Shown: positions 1 through 35,600 of the stretch, piece after piece | Layout: each line of letters starts with the position of its first letter | Position numbering within the stretch: position 1 is the stretch's first letter | Assembly: GCF_032854445.1 (NCBI RefSeq) | Contig: NC_088306.1 | Coordinates: 28,181,764 to 28,245,763, forward strand | Source of the DNA: Liolophura sinensis | Taxonomy: Eukaryota > Mollusca > Polyplacophora > Chitonida > Chitonidae | Length of the DNA: 64,000 nt | Direction of reading: 5' to 3' | Translations under genes and position numbers: made by a program | Notes under the pieces: model-generated | Told to the model about the DNA's origin: nothing | Database searches by the model: none | Seen by the model: only the letters and a program-made list of their open reading frames with translations

Positions 1-2640
1 CTCACACAGGCTGTTTTGTCTTCTGTTTGTACAGAATGTTGAGATATCTGTAATTGTGGTGGTTCTCAACAAACACATTCTCATCCAGGCTGTTTTGTCT
101 TCTGTTTGTACAGAATGTTGAGATATCTGTAATTGTGATGTTTCTCAACAAACACGTTCTCACACAGGCTGTTTTGTCTTCTGTTTGTACAGAATGTTGA
201 GATATCTGTAATTGTGGTGGTTCTCAACAAACACATTCTCATCCAGGCTGTTTTGTCTTCTGTTTGTACAGAATGTTGAGATATCTGTAATTGTGGTGGT
301 TCTCAACAAACACGTTCTCACACAGGCTGTTTTGTCTTCTGTTTGTACAGAATGTTGAGATATCTGTAATTGTGGTGTTTCACAACAAACACGTTCTCAC
401 ACAGGCTGTTTTGTCTTCTGTTTGTACAGAATATTGAGATATCTGTAATTGTGATGTTTCTCAACAAACACGTTCTCACACAGACTGTTTTGTCTTCTGT
501 TTGTACAGAATGTTGAGATATCTGTAATTGTGGTGTTTCTCAACAAACACGTTCTCACACAGGCTGTTTTGTCTTCTGTTTGTACAGAATGTTGAGATAT
601 CTGTAATTGTGGTGTTTCACAACAAACACGTTCTCACACAGGCTGTTTTGTCTTCTGTTTGTACAGAATGTTGAGATATCTGTAATTGTGGTGTTTCACA
701 ACAAACACGTTCTCACACAGGCTGTTTTGTCTTCTGTTTGTACAGAATGTTGAGATATCTGTAATTGTGGTGTTTCACAACAAACACATTCTCATCCAGG
801 CTGTTTTGTCTTCTGTTTGTACAGAATGTTGAGATATCTGTAATTGTGGTGTTTCACAACAAACACGTTCTCATCCAGGCTGTTTTGTCTTCTGTTTGTA
901 CAGAATGTTGAGATATCTGTAATTGTGGTGTTTCACAACAAACACGTTCTCACACAGGCTGTTTTGTCTTCTGTTTGTACAGAATGTTGAGATATCTGTA
1001 ATTGTGGTGTTTCTCAACAAACACGTTCTCACACAGACTGTTTTGTCTTCTGTTTGTACAGAATGTTGAGATATCTGTAATTGTGATTGTTTCTCAACAA
1101 ACACGTTCTCACACAGGCTGTTTTGTCTTCTGTTTGTACAGAATGTTGAGATATCTGTAATTGTGATGTTTCTCAACAAACACGTTCTCACACAGGCTGT
1201 TTTGTCTTCTGTTTGTACAGAATGTTGAGATATCTGTAATTGTGATGTTTCTCAACAAACACGTTCTCACACAGGCTGTATTGTCTTCTGTTTGTACAGA
1301 ATGTTGAGATATCTGTAAATTGTGGTGTTTCCACAACAAACACGTTCTCACACAGGCTGTTTTGTCTTCTGTTTGTACAGAATGTTGAGATATCTGTAAT
1401 TGTGGTGTTTCACAACAAACACGTTCTCACACAGGCTGTTTTGTCTTCTGTTTGTACAGAATGTTGAGATATCTGTAATTGTGGTGTTTCTCAATGAATA
1501 CGTTCTCACACAGGCTGTTTTGTCTTCTGTTTGTACAGAATGTTGAGATATCTGTAATTGTGGTGTTTCACAACAAACACGTTCTCACACAGGCTGTTTT
1601 GTCTTCTGTTTGTACAGAATGTTGAGATATCTGTAATTGTGGTGTTTCTCAATAAACACGTTCTCACACAGGCTGTTTTGTCTTCTGTTTGTACAGAATG
1701 TTTGAGATATCTGTAATTGTGATGTTTCTCAACAAACACGTTCTCACACAGGCTGTTTTGTCTTCTGTTTGTACAGAATGTTGAGATATCTGTAATTGTG
1801 GTGTTTCTCAACAAACACGTTCTCACACAGACTGTTTTGTCTTCTGTTTGTACAGAATGTTGAGATATCTGTAATTGTGATGTTTCTCAACAAACACGTT
1901 CTCACACAGGCTGTTTTGTCTTCTGTTTGTACAGAATGTTGAGATATCTGTAATTGTGATGTTTCTCAACAAACACGTTCTCACACAGGCTGTTTTGTCT
2001 CTGTTTGTACAGAATGTTGAGATATCTGTAATTGTGGTGTTTCTCAACAAACACGTTCTCACACAGACTGTTTTGTCTTCTGTTTGTACAGAATGTTGAG
2101 ATATCTGTAATTGTGATGTTTCTCAACAAACACGTTCTCACACAGGCTGTTTTTGTCTTCTGTTTGTACAGAATGTTGAGATATCTGTAATTGTGATGTT
2201 TCTCAACAAACACGTTCTCACACAGGCTGTTTTGTCTTCTGTTTGTACAGAATGTTGAGATATCTGTAATTGTGGTGTTTCACAACAAACACGTTCTCAC
2301 ACAGGCTGTTTGTGTCTTCTGTTTGTACAGAATGTTGAGATATCTGTAATTGTGGTGTTTCTCAACAAGCACGTTCTCACACAGGCTGTTTTGTCTTCTA
2401 AATATTGAGATATCTGTAATTGTGGTGTTTCACAACAAACACGTTCTCACACAGGCTGTTTTGTCTTCTGTTTGTACAGAATGTTGAGGATATCTGTAAT
2501 TGTGGTGTTTCACAACAAGCACGTTCTCACACAGGCTGTTTTGTCTTCTGTTTGTACAGAGTGTTGAGATATCTGTAATTGTGGTGTTTCTCAACAAACA
2601 CGTTCTCACACAGGCTTTTTTGTCTTCTGTTTGTACAGAA
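1..2640. repeat. 79-bp tandem array (about 33 copies) carrying an acceptor-like sequence
   Basis: The unit includes TGTTGAGATATCTGTAATTG and TTTTGTCTTCTGTTTGTACAG-like sequence, that is, a pyrimidine tract ending in CAG. Copies differ by a few bases. The array runs from the window edge and fuses directly with the MRP4-like exon at 2651; its last copy supplies the sequence just before that exon. It lies in an intron of the + gene and also leaves spurious open frames on the - strand. Confidence 0.95.
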
Positions 2641-2650
2641 TGTTGAGCAG

Positions 2651-25283
<22,633 letters not shown>

Positions 25284-26201
25284 TGCTGATTCCCAGGAAT
25301 AGAGTAGTCTCCACTTCCAACTCTTTTATAGGTAAAGGTAAAAATGTGACCTGTCAAAAATGTTAGGCAACTATTTCGGGATCACATTTACCATGACAGG
25401 CATCAGAAAGAAGTTTCACAAAATGTTATTTAGAGTAGACAGATGGTGGAGAGAATTGAGGAGTGTCTGAAGGAAAGAGATGTCATATGTGCCTCTGGAA
25501 CAGGGTGAGGCGATTGGTAAATTAATGTTAGTAGAGTTTGCATAACACTTTTCAGAGGTCGCATGATACAGGAGGGCTGTTTTTACCTTCACTGACAAAA
25601 GAGTTCATACTCGAGGCTCTCCTATGGCTATTGTTTTTACAGTCTAACGTTGAAATACATGAAGTCAATATTGACTAGATTTATATACATTTGTGTGTGT
25701 GAATGTTTTTTATTAAGTAGCATGTCAATTGTCATTTCATACCACTCAGAAGTACATTTTTGTGTACTTTGGCTTTCACTTTTGTCTGTCCATTTTCTCC
25801 TGAGCTTTGTTAACACTCCAGTCTGTACATGTATCTGTACATTTCTGTGCCTCTGTCCATCTCCAAATTTCAGTGTACATGTAGTTCATACATGTACATG
25901 TTAATTGCTGGAGTATTAAAATCTGTGTTGTGACGTCTTACATTTTAGTCCAGTAAGCCTTTCCTAGTTGAATTAATAAGCTGTTGGGACTCTTAAAAGC
26001 TTGATACATCGTGTACAAGAAGCTTGAATTGTAGTCCTCTATAAGTGTTAAACTGGTGCTAATTTTATAATGTTCTGGTGTCCGATTGATCTGGTTTTAA
26101 TGTGGTAGGATGTATTTTATAACGATCTTAATCATACAGTTTCAGGTTTAGATCACTGCCAGTCAGTGGATTTGAACTGATTCAGGAGAAACTGCTAATT
26201 A

Positions 26202-26207
26202 AATAAA
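26202..26207 (+). terminator. Candidate polyadenylation signal of the MRP4-like gene
   Basis: AATAAA lies about 920 bases after the stop codon, with a GT-rich stretch (CTGTGTCCATGTGATGATGT) starting about 15 bases beyond. It is a candidate on sequence alone; a second AATAAA lies at 26484. Confidence 0.4.
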
Positions 26208-26329
26208 TGATTGACCTTCTGCTGTGTCCATGTGATGATGTATTTGGAGTGATACCCCATGCTTTTGTACATGGTAGACTAATGCAGCAGTGGTGGAAAA
26301 ATCATCTGAAACTGCTGTGTTTTCTTTAA

Positions 26330-26430
26330 TTTAAAATCCACCCAGAAAAGTGCATTTTTACAGGAAAATTAATGTCATAAAATCTTACTTTTATGCTGAA
26401 ACTTACAATTTGCAAGTATAATGCCCTCAT
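26330..26430 (-). repeat. Interspersed repeat family F, copy 3, inverted
   Basis: Inverted match to the copies at 6715 and 14390: AGTGCATTTTTACAGG, then GCTGAAACTTACAATTTGC. Confidence 0.55.
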
Positions 26431-27289
26431 ATTTTTAAAGCCTTTTTGTAAGATCAGTCGAATTCTCAGAGAGAGGTGAAATGAATAAAATAGTCTTCAA
26501 CTAAATTATATGTCAAATATTTTATACATGATTTAATATGGTACATGTAAGTCTGAAATCAAGATCAATTTTAATTTTTTCATTTTAAGTTTTTTTGTAC
26601 TTATATAACATGTGTTTAAAAAGCTGTGGGAATAGTATAATGTATGTTTTAATATTTCGAGAAAATATGGGGTTTCAAGGTAGACATGGCAGATCCCTGT
26701 TTCGTGTGGAGTCTCAGTAAATTTACCCCACGAGCAACCCTCTAAATTTCCCTTCTTTCACTTAGACTTGCATGTATAATTGTAAAAGTAGGAACGTGGA
26801 AAGGCTGTAGAACAGTTTTCCATGGTAATTTTGTTACAAGACTCATTTCAGTTCCCACCGTTGTGTTCATTTTTTTTCTTCATTTCACCTTAGAGGAGAA
26901 TACATGTAGGTGCAGGTGCAGGTGTGAATGTACATTGTAGGTGCATGCAAGCACTTCCCAAGGGAAAAACCTTCAACCTGTAAATATGTTGAATTGCCAA
27001 AGAAATGATAAAATTTAGACGGTACTATGATAGTGTTTCACCAGCATGTTAATTGGACCAACACAGACATGTTTAGGAAAGTTTAGTTGGGATAGTTGCC
27101 AATGGTTTCATGTTGAAAAATCAACATTGTTTACATTTTCGTAATTACACCCTGTGGGTAGGTGTTTCCGGGTTATTTACCAGTTTTGAACACAGTAGTG
27201 ATTGCCACGTGGATGTATTCACCATACCCTCGTATGTACTCCATGTCAGACACATTTACACTGAGCCGCCCAATGTGCACCGTTCTGCT

Positions 27290-29060
27290 AAACATGTCGT
27301 ACCAAGGTGCCAAATCTGCATCATGCTTGCTGAACTAGTGCGAAGGTGCCAAATCTGCATCATGCTTTGCTGAATTAGTACCAAGGTGCCAAATCTGCAT
27401 CATGCTTGCTAAACTAGTGCCAAGGTGCCAAATCTGCATCATGCTTGCTGAACTAGGACCAAGGTGCCAAATCTGCATCATGCTGGCTGAACTAGTACCA
27501 AGGTGCCAAATCTGCATCATGCTGGCTGAACTAGGACCAAAGTGCCAAATCTGCATCATGCTGGCTGAACTAGTACCAAGGTGCCAAATCTGCATCATGC
27601 TTGCTGAACTAGTGCCAAGGTGCCAAATCTGCATTATGCTTGCTGAATTAGTGCCAAGGGGCCAAATCTGAATCATGCTTGCTGAACCAAGGTGCCAAAT
27701 CTGCATCATGCTTGCTGAACTAGTGCCAAGGTTCCAAATCTGCATCATGCTTACTAAACTAAACTAGTACTAAGGCGCCAAATCTGTATCATGCTTGCTA
27801 AACTAGTGCCAAGGCGCCAAATCTGCATCGTGCTTGCTAAACTAAACTAGAGCCAAGGCGCCAAATCTGCATCATGCTTGCTAAACTAGTGCCAAGGCGC
27901 CAAATCTGCACCATGCTTGCTGAACTAGTGCCAAGGCGCCAAATCTGCATCATTCTTGCGGAACTGGTGCCAAGGCACCAAATCTGCATCATGCTTGCTA
28001 AACTAGTACCAGGGTGCCAAATCTGTATCATACTTGCTGAACTATTGCCAAGGCGCCAAATCTGCATCATGCTTGCTAAACTATTGCCAAGGCTCCAAAT
28101 CTGCATCATGTTTGCTGAACTAGTACCAAGGTGCCAAATCTGCATCATGCTTGCTGAACTAGTACCAAGGCCCCAAATCTGCATCGTGCTTGCTGAACTA
28201 GTGCAAAGGTGCCAAACCTGCATCATGCTTGCTAAACTAGTACCAGGGTGCCAAATCTGCATGATGTTTTCTGAACTAGTGCAAAGGTGCCAAACCTGCA
28301 TCATGCTTGCTAAACTAGTACCAGGGTGCCAAATCTGCATGATGTTTTCTGAACTAGTGCAAAGGTGCCAAATCTGCATCGTGCTTGCTGAACTAATGCC
28401 AAGGTGCCAAATCTGCATCATGCTTGCTAAACTAGTACCAGGGTGCCAAATCTGCATGATGTTTTCTGAACTAGTGCAAAGGTGCCAAACCTGCATCATG
28501 CTTGCTAAACTAGTGCCAAGGTGCCAAATCTGCATCGTGCTTGCTGAACTAATGCCAAGGTGCCAAACCTGCATCATGCTTGCTAAACTAGTACCAGGGT
28601 GCCAAATCTGCATGATGTTTTCTGAACTAGTGCCAAGGGGCCAAATCTGCATCATGCTTGCTAAACTAGTACCAAGATTCCAGATCTGCGTCATGCTTGA
28701 TGAACTAGAGCCAAGGTGTCAAATCTTTGTCATGCTTGCTGAACTAGGATCAAGGTGCCAAATCTGTGCCATGCTTGCTGAACTAGTACCAAGGTGCCAA
28801 ATCCGCATCATGCTTGTTGAACTAGTGCCAAGGTGCCAAATCTGCATCATGCTTGCTAAACTAGTACCAAGGTTCCAAATCTGCATCATGCTTGCTAAAC
28901 TAGTACCAAGGCACCAAATCTGCATCATGCTTGCTAAACTAGTACCAAGATTCCAAATCTGCGTCATGCTTGATGAACTAGAGCCAAGGTGCCAAGTCTA
29001 CGTCATGCTTGCTGAACTAGTACCAAGGTTCCAAATCTGCATCATGCTTTCTAAACTAGA
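27290..29060. repeat. 39-bp tandem array, about 45 copies
   Basis: The unit contains CCAAGGTGCCAAATCTGCAT and CATGCTTGCTGAACTAGTG. Thirty-nine is a multiple of three, so a 13-residue cycle stays open on both strands, up to 412 codons on + (27874-29112). It sits between the two convergent genes, with no splice or start context, and is not called a gene. Confidence 0.94.
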
Positions 29061-32000
29061 ACCTGTACCATACACTGTTTGTGTACATACATATGTGTAT
29101 GTGTTAAATTGAATTGTACATGTGTGTACAAAATGCTACCATGTTCATCAGTCCGCTACATGAGAACCTGTACCATACACTGTTTTCACCGTATGTGTAC
29201 TGTGCTCTGTACCACAGTATTTGTACCATCTGTTGTTGCTTGATACATGTTTAACTTGATCATCCTTTATACACAGACATCTTGTTGACATGTATACAGA
29301 GAATCGTGTACATTTGGATCTTTTGGTATGGCTGCATGTCCATGCCCATGATGGAAATCTGCATCTGCTTTATTAGAGTGTCTCTAGGTTGTGGATTATG
29401 TTCAGATGAAATGTTCTCTTCCGTATCAGTGGATTATGTTCAGATGAAATGTTCTCTTCCGTATTAGTGAATTATGTTCAGATGAAATGTTCTCTTCCTC
29501 ACTACGTTTATAAACACTGTGAAGTATGTGTACTTATGTGGAATGTGTGTTTTGAATTTTGAAATCCAGATTTTGCAATTTGGGTTTTTTTTTTTCTTAC
29601 TGTTGCTCTCAGGTGCCCTTTTTTGAAGACATTGTTGATGAATTTGTTTTTGGTTTTGTTTTTTTTTCCACTCTATTATAATGGAATGTTTAGGGCGCTC
29701 TTATACTTACAAACTTACATGTTGTTATATCCAATGTGTCTGTATAACGTTGTTGTTTTTTATTTGTTTGGCAGTATCATATATATAGAGAAGAGAATTT
29801 CCCTTTATATTTGTTTTGTTTTCTCATGTTTTTGTAGCATTTTCTGCAAGTTCCTGTTGTTTACTTTAAGTGTTGTTTTATGTTCCGTATTGATTGTTTA
29901 TTTAGTAATAGTTTTTTTCTGTTTTGTCTTCAGTTTTGATATGGTGATCACACTCTCCACGCATCAGTGATTTGTACTGTTGACCTTGGTGATACAAGGT
30001 TATTTGGAATGTTCCATTTTCAAAATATAGATGATTACTAGTATATTGGTTTTGACAACGGCAGATATTAGGAAAATTGATTCACTGAAGGAAATTCTTG
30101 GCAAAACTGAGTTTTTTGTTATGGTACTATATTTTTTATTTTATTAAAAAATAAAGTCTGTCATAATGAAAGACCACTCAAGTCAAGACCCAAAGTTTTA
30201 ATTAAATAAAAAGTATTAATCATTATGATAAAGAATCATGTTCTTGTCATTCAGGTGTATCGGTCACTTTTCACCTCTTATTTTATTCCTGTTCAAACAT
30301 AGCTACATACTGGTGATGTCTTCTCATTTTGGGTTTTGGTTTCCCTATATATTTTCTTTCTTTCTTTTTTTGGTTTGGAAAATAGCTCATTTACATGGCA
30401 TTAAGTTTTATTCTCAGTTTCAAGTTTTACTGGTAACGGTATATGGATGTATAGCCAGGAGTGTGTCAAATAATCCAGCGCCAACGTGAGCCTGTTTGAA
30501 CTAATCAAACGCCAACATGGGCCTGTTTGGACTAATCAAACGCCAACGTGGGCCTGTCTGGACAAATCCAACGCCATCATTCACGCCATTGTAATGTGCA
30601 CAGATGAGGCTGAAGTTTTTGTACCATGCTAAAATAAACATCAAATTTAATTGGATCTGCGCTAATTGATTTTTTGCAGAAAGTATCAAATATAGCCTCT
30701 GAAAATCATTGTAAGTCTGCAACGGTTTCACCTATGGTCATGGTGATTAAATTTATTTAGGCTTCGATTATTTCAAGGTACATGTTCAAGAGCATGACTT
30801 TTGTAGAAATGTGGAGATTCTAGTTATTGTGCCGAGGATATACCCCCCATCCTCCCAAATCTGGTGTGACTGCCACATGTTCAGGTTGCTTTTGGGGGGG
30901 GGGGGGGGGGACAGTTTTTCTCCCTTTATTCTCTCTTGTTTTTTGCTTTAGATGGTCTTGTGCCAGTAGTTGCCTTTGTCGATGTTCATGCATGTATCAA
31001 CAATTTACAAGTCCTATTTACCAAGACATGGGACCAGGTGTGAGGTTTTATTTGTGAGTAGTCTCTGAGATATATATGTAAATGTGACACTAAACATAGA
31101 ATAAACAGAGATGAATTATAGGACTCACAGGTAAACTGTTGAACATTTTTTTATGTTCAAATATTCTTCGAAAATGCAGTACCAATATCATATAGACCAA
31201 TGAGTTTATAAGACTCCATGTTTTTTTGTGTGCTAAGGATTATGGAGTTTGAAGTCGGTTGAGAGTATTAATATGGGATAATGGCATGTAGCTCTACACT
31301 GGTATGGGTGCAGCAGACACGAGATTTATCAATATCTTGCCATACCAGGAGCACACATTGTACGTGCATCACGGTCATACTTCTTTATCCAACAAAATAT
31401 ATTATTAAATGTGTTGCAAGTCGAGCTGATTTTGGAGGATTTAAATGCCACAGCTTTTTGTTTCGTTTATTTTTTCATATTTTTAAGTGAATCCAAATCC
31501 TTACTCAGTAGTCTGGCATACATGTACACGTCAGTTTTGAGTTGTCAGTAATCTTGTCTTATAACAGCCCTAACTTTCTCAAAAATATTTAGAAAACAAT
31601 AAACGATAAAAAAAGCATATAGAAAAAAAAAAAGAGTTTAATAATTCAGTGGAAAAAACCAGTATTTATAGTCTTGAATGGCATTTCCATCCCAAAATCT
31701 GACTCTCAACACGAACATGTTGCTACAGGTAAAGAACGTTGTCCTGCCATTGTAGTACAGACGCCTGTTTTAATACCACTGTGAATACCTGGCTTCAAAT
31801 CCCAGAATGCAATACAGTTTTAAGAATTGATGTCCCAGTTTCATTGTATTTTTACGGGCGGTTTCTGTAAGGACTGTTACTAGTCATTAAATCGTGGGTC
31901 TCTAGGTGTAAGCCTATTTTAATGCTCGTGTATACATATAAGGTTTACATTGTTCATCACCAGAACTTGGCAGAATTGAACTTCAGTACCCTGACACAAG

Positions 32001-32370
32001 GCAGTAGTGGCCGGGCAGTTTGAAGATTGTCCCATACTTCCTGTACGTATTTACGCAGTGTCAAATAGGTTTTTGTACTTGTATCTAATACAGGTGACAT
32101 GATAGTTATGTTTACGATGTGGATGTACAGGTTCAAGTCCACCTGATTTTTCTAGTAATAAAGTACCACAAGAATATATGTAATTTGCTGCATTCGGATT
32201 TGTTCATTTCATTGGCAGGGTTTGAACCTATGGTACGATTTGTCAGAAGAATATGGCCTGCAACGAGAGCTAACCAACTAAGCCAGCAAAAAATGATCGT
32301 TGATCCTTTCCACTTGTGCACCTGTAGATATCATACTAAAAGATATTTAGTAAAAAGAAAAAAGTCAGAA
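29061..32370. other. Intergenic DNA with minor repeats
   Basis: This holds a 40-bp triple repeat (GATTATGTTCAGATGAAATG) at 29393-29500, three ACGCCAACGTGGGCCTG repeats at 30470-30580, a G16 run near 30894-30910, and a tRNA-like SINE remnant inverted at 32200-32290 (GGGTTTGAACC, GCTAACCAACTAAGCC). T-rich sequence at 29590-29950 gives hydrophobic open frames by composition alone. No gene was recognised. Confidence 0.6.
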
Positions 32371-32374
32371 TTCC

Positions 32375-33700
32375 TGGCTTCAGTGCATAACATCCAGTTT
32401 TCTGGCTTCAGTGCACAGCTTCACTGCATAACATCCAGTTTTCTGGCTTCAGTGCACGGCATCAGTGCACAGCTTCCGTCCATAGTGTCCAGTTTTCTGT
32501 ATTCAGAATTCCTGGCTTCAGTGCATGGCGTTCAGCTTTCTGTATTCAGAATTCCTGGTTACAGTGCATAGCGTCCAGCTTTCTGTATTCAGAATTCCTG
32601 GCTTCAGTGCATAGCGTCCAGCTTTCTGTATTCAGAATTCCTCTCTTCAGTGCATAGAGTCCAGCTTTCTGTATTCAGAATTCCTCTCTTCAGTGCATAG
32701 CTTCAGTGCATAGCGTTCAGCTTTCTGTATTCAGAATTCCTGGCTACAGTGCATAGCGTCCAGTTTTCTGTATTTAGAATTCATAGCTTCAGTGCATAGC
32801 ATCCAGCTTTCTGTATTCAGAATTCCTGGCTTCAGTGCATAACGTCCACTATTGTGGATTCGGAATTCCTGGCTTCAGTGGATAGCTTCAGTGCATAGCC
32901 CCCAGCATTCTGTATTCAGAATTCCTGGCTCCAGTACATAGCATCCAGTTTTCTGTATTCAGAATTCCTGGCTTCAGTGCATAGCATCCAGTTTTCTGTA
33001 TTTAGAATTCATAGCTTTAGTGCATAGCGTCCAGCTTTCTGTATTTAGAATTCCTGGCTACAGTGCGTAGCGTCTAGTTTTCTGTATTTAGAATTCATAA
33101 CTTCAGTACATAGCGTCCAGTTTTCTGTATTCAGAATTCCTGGCTTCAGTGCATATTGTCCAGTTTTCTGTATTTAGAATTCCTGGCTTCAGTGCATAGC
33201 GTGCAGTTTTCTGTATTCAGAATTCCTGGCTTCAGTGCATAGCATCAAGTTTTCTGTATTCAGAATTCCTGGCTTCAGTGCATAGCTTCAGTGCATAGCG
33301 TCCAGCTTTCTGTATTTAGAATTCCTGGCTTCAGTGCATAGCGTCCAGTTTTCTGTATTCAGAATTTCTGGCTTCAGTGCATAGCATCCAGTTTTCTGTA
33401 TTCAGAATTCCGGGCTTCAGTGCATAACGTCCAGTTTTCTGTATTCAGAATTCTGGGCCTTAGTCCATAACATCCAGTTTTCTTTATTCAGAATTCCTAG
33501 CTTCAGTGCATAACGCCCAGTTTTCTGTTTTCAGAATTCCTGGCTTCAGTGCACAACGTCCAGTTTTCTGTATTCAGAATTCTTGGCTTCAGTGCATAGC
33601 TTCAGTTCATAGCATCCAGCTTTCTGTATTTAGAATTCCTGGTTCCAGTGCATACTGTCCAGTTTTCTCTATTCAGAATTCCTGGCTTCAAAGCCAAAAC
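32375..33700. repeat. 43-bp tandem array with an EcoRI site in most units, about 30 copies
   Basis: The unit contains GCTTCAGTGCATAGCGTCCA and TTTTCTGTATTCAGAATTCC. GAATTC recurs nearly every unit. Some units carry an extra internal TTCAGTGCATAGC. Intergenic. Confidence 0.94.
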
Positions 33701-33904
33701 ATTCACCTGCATTCAGAATTCTGCATTGATACAGACATTTGTACGCCAGCTGTCAGCAAAGAATGTGAAATTGTATGAAAGATCCCACGTGTGTCGGCAT
33801 CTGATTATTGTCAGAAATTGAAAGCTCCTGCAAGTTACATCTAATCTCTACCACCATCATTTCCATCCTGCAGGGCCATAACAGCTTTCACATTCAATTT
33901 TTTC

Positions 33905-34145
33905 TGATTTATTTATTTATTTGATTGCTGCTATGTGTGCGGTACTGAAGAATATTTCACTTCTATGACACTGGCCAGCATTATGGTTGGAAACCCACGA
34001 CCATCTGCTGGTAGCTGGCAGACCTTCCCATGTATAGCCAGAGAGGAAACCAGCATTGCATTGACGAGAAGGCTCCTGGGTCATTAAGCCGCAACGGCAT
34101 GCTAGCCAGGGAGGCCACAAGGACCCCAATTTTTTTTGGTAAGAA
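33905..34145 (-). mobile_element. SINE family A, near full length, inverted
   Basis: Inverted, it shows the AAATAAATAAATAAAT tail, GAAATATTCTTCAGTACC, CATAATGCTGGCCAGTG, the body with AGCAGATGGTCGTGGGTTTC and a decayed tRNA-like head with GTAATGACCC-type sequence, ending GTGGCCTCCCTGG. Confidence 0.85.
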
Positions 34146-35210
34146 AGAACACCAACATATACATACATGTCAATGGTGAATTTAAAATTTACTTCATTGC
34201 TGAAGATTTTATACCAAAAGATTATACTGTTCACAAATTCCATTGTTTGAACAGACTGAAACACATACAGATAATGACAACTGGGCAATCAAATTTGCTG
34301 CTTTTGTAGAAAATGGCATTTTGAGCAAATATAACTGAAGATGAAGCACATTGCAGCTTAAAGTCTGTTGTGAATTGGCATTATAACGACTAGTTTTCTG
34401 GTAATTAGAGAGGATATTGAAAGCTAACATAGTCAATTCACATGTAATAAAGCAGGTGATAAAGCTGTTGGTATATAGAGAACTTATGTTCATCAATATT
34501 GGTTGATCTACAGAAATACATTTTTTTTTCAAATATTATACATGAGTTCAGGCACAGAGAATGGACAAATCCACATATCAAGTTTTCATTTTGAATGAAA
34601 TTAAATTTTGTATTTACATCCTCTTTTTATGACTGCAGGCCTACAAAGGCAGGTGTAAAAAAGTTAACTATCACAAAGTTAGGAAAGCAAATGCAAATTT
34701 ATCCCAAAAGTTCTGTGAATCTTTTTTATTTTTCTTATGCCTTGGCATGAATGGATTTTATTTGTTTTTGTGTCTGAACTCTTCACACATGTTTACGTGT
34801 AATTTGAAACTATATATGTATCCAGGTACACGAAGGGACACATGAACACAGAAGCCCTGATACGATTTTCCAGCCTAGCTCTCACTGATAAAATAAGGCA
34901 CTCTGTATTATACATTCACAAAGATGTATGCAGAAATAAGATTTCTTAGTCATGACAGTGGCACTTAAATACCACCATAATTACATTGCCTGACAGACCT
35001 CAGGCTCACTGTTAGAGATTGTCATCCCCTCCATTACTCCCCCCCCCTCACACACACACCCCCATTTAAACCCACACGACCTCTCCCACTTAACCTCACC
35101 CAACCCCTCCCTCTTAATTTCTAATCTAACGATTTGTCTCTCGTTGACAATATACAGTACAGTAATATTTTATACATATTATCAACATGTACACACATTT
35201 TGTGGGACGC
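34146..35210. other. Intergenic DNA
   Basis: Nothing recognised except a C-rich run near 35036-35110 (CCCCCCCCCTCACACACACA). Confidence 0.55.
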
Positions 35211-35214
35211 ATTT

Positions 35215-35600
35215 ACAATGTACACGTACCTGAAGGAAACATTTACAATGTACATACATGTACCTGAAGACAACATTTACAATGAACACAGGTGAAGGAA
35301 ACATTTACAATGAACAAAGTTGAAGGAAACATTTACAATGAACGTACATGTACCCGAAGGAAACATTTACAATGTACACAGGTGAAGGAAACATTTACAA
35401 TGAACAAAATTGAAGGAAACATTTACAATGAACGTACATGTACCCGAAGGAAACATTTACAATGTTCACAGGTGAAGGAAACATTTACAACGTACATACA
35501 TGTACCTGAAGGAAACATCTACAATGTACATAGATGTACCTGAAGGAAACATTTACAGAGAACATCGATGAAGGAAACATTAACGATGTACACACCAATA
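35215..35600. repeat. Short tandem repeat around GGAAACATTTACAATG, about 12 copies
   Basis: Units alternate between GAAGGAAACATTTACAATGA and longer forms with ACGTACATGTACCCGAAGG. Open frames through it are repeat by-products. Confidence 0.9.

Larger units (their letters stand above)
25284..27289. other. Probable 3' UTR and downstream DNA of the MRP4-like gene
   Basis: No further coding exon was seen. Two AATAAA signals on the + strand fit the 3' end: 26202-26207, followed by a GT-rich stretch at 26220-26255, and 26484-26489. An inverted family F repeat lies at 26330-26430. Confidence 0.5.

Noticed and set aside
29623-29970. A 115-codon hydrophobic open frame
   Set aside because: It lies in T-rich intergenic DNA and its F/L/V-rich content follows from base composition; no homology was recognised.
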